8,586 nt of DNA. It comes from JANYCD01 sp043738625 (lineage in GTDB: Bacteria; Pseudomonadota; Gammaproteobacteria; Burkholderiales; Rhodocyclaceae). Of this stretch, positions 6,783 through 8,586 are shown in pieces (position 1 is the stretch's first letter; each line of letters starts with the position of its first letter). Made by a program: the position numbers and the translations under genes. The stretch is from positions 1-8,586 of the forward strand of contig JAYUFR010000005.1 of the NCBI GenBank assembly GCA_043738625.1, written 5' to 3'. Under the pieces are notes generated by a model. The model did not search any database. It saw nothing but the letters and a program-made list of their open reading frames with translations, and was not told where the DNA came from.

Positions 6783-8024
6783 CTACGCTGCTGCCACTGG
6801 CAGCAGCGACTTCAGCGGCGTCGCCGCGTCAGCCAGCGCAGCGCGATCCGGTTTTAGATTGGCCTTGATCAGCGCCTTGCCCTGTACGTAGTCGCGCACC
6901 AGATTCAGGCAATCCAGCGCCAGAATCCGGCCTTCCTTCAGATACACCACCGAGAAGCTGCGCGCAGCCGGATCGCCGCGCACCACGACATCGTCGTAGC
7001 CGCCTGACAGCCCAACAGTTTGCAGCTTTAAATCATACTGGTCCGACCAGAACCACGGAATCGCATCGTAGGGCTCATGCTGTCCAACAATGTACTTGGC
7101 CACGACTCGCGCCTGATCGTTGGCGTTCTGCACTGACTCCAGCCTGATCGGTCCCGATGTCGTCGCATACTTGTTGATATGCGCGGCGCAATCGCCGATG
7201 GCGAAAACATCCGGCAGTTTGGTGCGGCAGAATTCATCGACATTGACGCCGTTGACGTCCTTGAGTCCGGCATCCAGCAGCGGTCCGACAGCAGGGATGA
7301 TGCCGATACCGACAATGACCATCTCCGCAGGCAACACCGTGCCATCGGCCAAGCGTACGCCGGTCACTTTTCCATCGCGTCCCGCAAGATGATCCACGGC
7401 AACACCGAGGCGAACATCGACGCCATGAGCACGGTGTTCGGTTTCGAAGAAGCGCGACAACGCTTCCCCCGCCACACGCGCCAGCACACGATCCTGAACC
7501 TCAAGGACGGTCACCGACTTGCCCAGCTTGGTCAGTACCGCAGCGGCCTCCAGACCAATATATCCGCCGCCGATCACCACCACGTTGCGCGTTTGATCGA
7601 GCTCGGTGATCATCCGGTCGACGTCGGCACGATTGCGCACCGAATGCACACCGACCAGCTCACTGCCCGCACAGGTGAGTTTGCGCGGCGGTCCGCCAGT
7701 CGCCCAAATCAGCGAGCCATAGCCGAACTCGGCTCCGGTCGCCGTCGTGACGCGGTGGGCACCCGCATCCACAGCGACGACGCGCTGCCCCAACAGCATT
7801 TCGATGTTGTGCTCGGCCCAAAAGCCGGCCGAGCGAAGCAAGAGGCGATCAAACTCCTTGGCTCCGGACAAATACTCCTTAGACAACGGCGGACGCTCGT
7901 AAGGCAATTCGGTTTCTTCGCCAATGACGGCGATCGAACCCTGAAATTTATTCTGTCGCAGCAGCGCCGCTACCTGCGCACCGGCGTGCCCCGCACCAAC
8001 GATCACCACATCCCGATGTTGCAT
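6783..8024 (-). CDS. FAD-dependent ferredoxin reductase (putidaredoxin reductase type)
   Basis: NAD(P)H:ferredoxin oxidoreductase of 413 residues, the usual length for putidaredoxin and rubredoxin reductases (about 400-425). The FAD-binding GAGHAG is at 10-15, the PYERPPLSKEYL motif at 41-52, the NAD-binding GGGYIG at 152-157 followed by LEAAAVLTKLG, the second FAD motif FAIGDCA at 274-280, and the family C-terminal PWFWSDQYDLKLQTVG at 323-338. The frame is open upstream to 8192, but that extension overlaps the ferredoxin gene and lacks homology. ATG 8024 places the FAD motif directly at the N-terminus and has a G-rich ribosome site seven bases upstream. It takes electrons from NADH or NADPH to the 2Fe-2S ferredoxin encoded just upstream (43-base gap, same operon), which would pass them to a cytochrome P450 or another oxygenase. 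No such partner is in the window. Confidence 0.94.
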   Translation of the reverse strand: MQHRDVVIVGAGHAGAQVAALLRQNKFQGSIAVIGEETELPYERPPLSKEYLSGAKEFDRLLLRSAGFWAEHNIEMLLGQRVVAVDAGAHRVTTATGAEFGYGSLIWATGGPPRKLTCAGSELVGVHSVRNRADVDRMITELDQTRNVVVIGGGYIGLEAAAVLTKLGKSVTVLEVQDRVLARVAGEALSRFFETEHRAHGVDVRLGVAVDHLAGRDGKVTGVRLADGTVLPAEMVIVGIGIIPAVGPLLDAGLKDVNGVNVDEFCRTKLPDVFAIGDCAAHINKYATTSGPIRLESVQNANDQARVVAKYIVGQHEPYDAIPWFWSDQYDLKLQTVGLSGGYDDVVVRGDPAARSFSVVYLKEGRILALDCLNLVRDYVQGKALIKANLKPDRAALADAATPLKSLLPVAAA

Positions 8025-8031
8025 CTGGTCA

Positions 8032-8036
8032 CCCCC
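8032..8036 (-). promoter_or_regulatory. G-run ribosome binding site for the ferredoxin reductase start
   Basis: On the minus strand GGGGG (8036-8032) ends seven bases before ATG 8024. It is a G run rather than AGGAG, but its spacing supports the short start over the longer open frame. A G run at the same spacing precedes the broken SnoaL-like gene (2020-2026). Confidence 0.6.
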
Positions 8037-8067
8037 ATCCGTTTCAATCAAGCAGAACCAAGACTGC

Positions 8068-8385
8068 TCATTCGTCTTGCGCGATCGCCAGGCCCAATCC
8101 GTCAAGTTCGTCCCGGTAAGGTATCTGGCAGGACAGGCGCGACGTCGGGGTCCGATGCTCGCAGCTATCCAGCATTTCGTCCTCATTGGCACTCATCGGT
8201 TCAAGGCGGTCCATGAATTCAGGATCAACAATGACATGGCAGGTGGCGCACGAGCAGGTGCCGCCGCAAAGCGCGAGAATTTCTTCCACGCCGCCCTCAC
8301 GCATGATCTCCATCAACGACCGCGAACCTTCCGCTTTTATTGACAACTGGTCGCCGGCACGGTTTTTAACAATAAGTGTTCCCAT
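8068..8385 (-). CDS. 2Fe-2S ferredoxin, adrenodoxin/putidaredoxin type
   Basis: A 105-residue 2Fe-2S ferredoxin. The cluster ligands follow the adrenodoxin-type pattern: Cys40, then five residues, Cys46, then two, Cys49, then 36, Cys86. An extra Cys44 sits inside the cluster loop (CGGTCSCATC), and a further Cys75 lies before the last ligand. SANEDEMLD (65-73) is the acidic helix that in this family binds the reductase and the oxygenase. ATG 8385 follows AAGGA at five bases. The gene heads a two-gene unit with the ferredoxin reductase 43 bases downstream. This pairing supplies electrons to class I cytochrome P450 systems in bacteria, though similar ferredoxins also serve ring-hydroxylating oxygenases. 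A housekeeping Isc ferredoxin is less likely, because a dedicated reductase is adjacent and no iron-sulfur assembly gene is seen. Confidence 0.94.
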   Translation of the reverse strand: MGTLIVKNRAGDQLSIKAEGSRSLMEIMREGGVEEILALCGGTCSCATCHVIVDPEFMDRLEPMSANEDEMLDSCEHRTPTSRLSCQIPYRDELDGLGLAIAQDE

Positions 8386-8421
8386 TTTTTCCTTGAATAT
8401 TGCTCTAAAGATTCAGGTTGA

Positions 8422-8514
8422 TTAATTGCGTTCGAAACCCCGTCCTCGGCCAAAGGCCAAGTCCACGGCAGCAACGACGCCCGCAATAATACAACCCAAG
8501 CCTGTCATCGGCAT
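8422..8514 (-). CDS. possible small hydrophobic protein (30 codons) upstream of the ferredoxin
   Basis: On the minus strand, ATG 8514 or ATG 8508 opens a frame of 30 or 28 residues ending at TAA 8422-8424. It contains a hydrophobic stretch (GCIIAGVVAAVDLAFG) followed by a basic, glycine-rich tail (RGRGFERN), the layout of a one-span membrane peptide. No ribosome site is visible before either ATG, and I do not recognise the family. It would lie 36 bases before the ferredoxin start on the same strand. It could also be the remnant of a longer gene, or chance. Confidence 0.25.
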   Translation of the reverse strand: MPMTGLGCIIAGVVAAVDLAFGRGRGFERN

Positions 8515-8541
8515 CTGTGATGCATCGATGGCGCCCCTTGC

Positions 8542-8573
8542 TTGACAGTTTCAGAAATTTGCGGGCAAACTGT
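8542..8573 (+). promoter_or_regulatory. operator-like dyad with a consensus -35 hexamer
   Basis: TTGACA at 8542-8547 is a perfect -35 on the plus strand, but the bases at the right distance (CAAACT, 8566-8571) make a weak -10. Overlapping it, ACAGTTT (8545-8551) and AAACTGT (8567-8573) form an inverted repeat with arm centres 22 bases apart, and TTTGC/GCAAA (8558-8562 and 8565-8569) is nested within. This could be an activator-dependent promoter for a plus-strand gene beyond the window, divergent from the ferredoxin operon. Confidence 0.3.
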
Positions 8574-8586
8574 GTCACGAAATGCC

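Noticed and set aside
8025..8192. N-terminal extension of 56 residues on the ferredoxin reductase
   Set aside because: It overlaps the ferredoxin coding region, has no family similarity, and the internal ATG 8024 has a well-placed ribosome site directly before the FAD-binding motif.
7179..8216. Long plus-strand open frame (345 residues) opposite the ferredoxin reductase
   Set aside because: It is the antisense shadow of a clear FAD-dependent reductase and has no domain of its own.

Overview
The window is G+C-rich, tightly packed bacterial DNA. A periplasmic-type PQQ quinohemoprotein alcohol dehydrogenase, a twin-arginine signal peptide and Shine-Dalgarno starts point to a Gram-negative, aerobically respiring bacterium, most likely a proteobacterium. 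The genus cannot be fixed by eye. The mix of oxidoreductases with SnoaL/NTF2-like proteins resembles an accessory catabolic region rather than a housekeeping locus.

Layout. (1) 3-1523, plus strand: the 3' three quarters of a type II PQQ alcohol dehydrogenase with a C-terminal cytochrome c domain; its 5' end lies outside the window. (2) 4708 down to 1694, minus strand: an apparent operon of an FMN-dependent alpha-hydroxy-acid dehydrogenase (LldD/glycolate oxidase family), an AldA-type lactaldehyde/glycolaldehyde dehydrogenase, and a broken SnoaL-like gene that has lost its middle. An 11-codon leader ORF overlaps the start of the first gene. (3) 4709-4941: a divergent regulatory region with a recognisable minus-strand promoter and an inverted repeat bracketing a plus-strand -10 box. 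(4) 4942-6717, plus strand: a two-gene operon of a Tat-exported SnoaL-like protein and an aldo/keto reductase, closed by a strong intrinsic terminator at 6732-6764. (5) 8385 down to 6783, minus strand: an adrenodoxin/putidaredoxin-type 2Fe-2S ferredoxin followed by its FAD-dependent ferredoxin reductase, with no oxygenase partner in view. (6) 8386-8586: a possible 28-30 codon hydrophobic ORF and an operator-like dyad near the right edge.

How the genes may work together (inference). The first three enzymes could form a chain: alcohol to aldehyde (PQQ dehydrogenase, periplasm), 2-hydroxyaldehyde to 2-hydroxy acid (AldA-like), 2-hydroxy acid to 2-oxo acid (FMN enzyme). Examples would be 1,2-propanediol to pyruvate or ethylene glycol to glyoxylate. 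The ferredoxin pair would feed electrons to a cytochrome P450 or another oxygenase outside the window, which could supply the hydroxylated substrate. The SnoaL-like proteins and the aldo/keto reductase have no assignable substrate. I see no CRISPR array, tRNA, rRNA, insertion sequence or phage gene. The clearest unusual features are the decayed SnoaL-like gene, the leader ORF overlapping the hydroxy-acid dehydrogenase start, the Tat-exported SnoaL-like protein with a long internal insertion, and the orphan electron-transfer pair.
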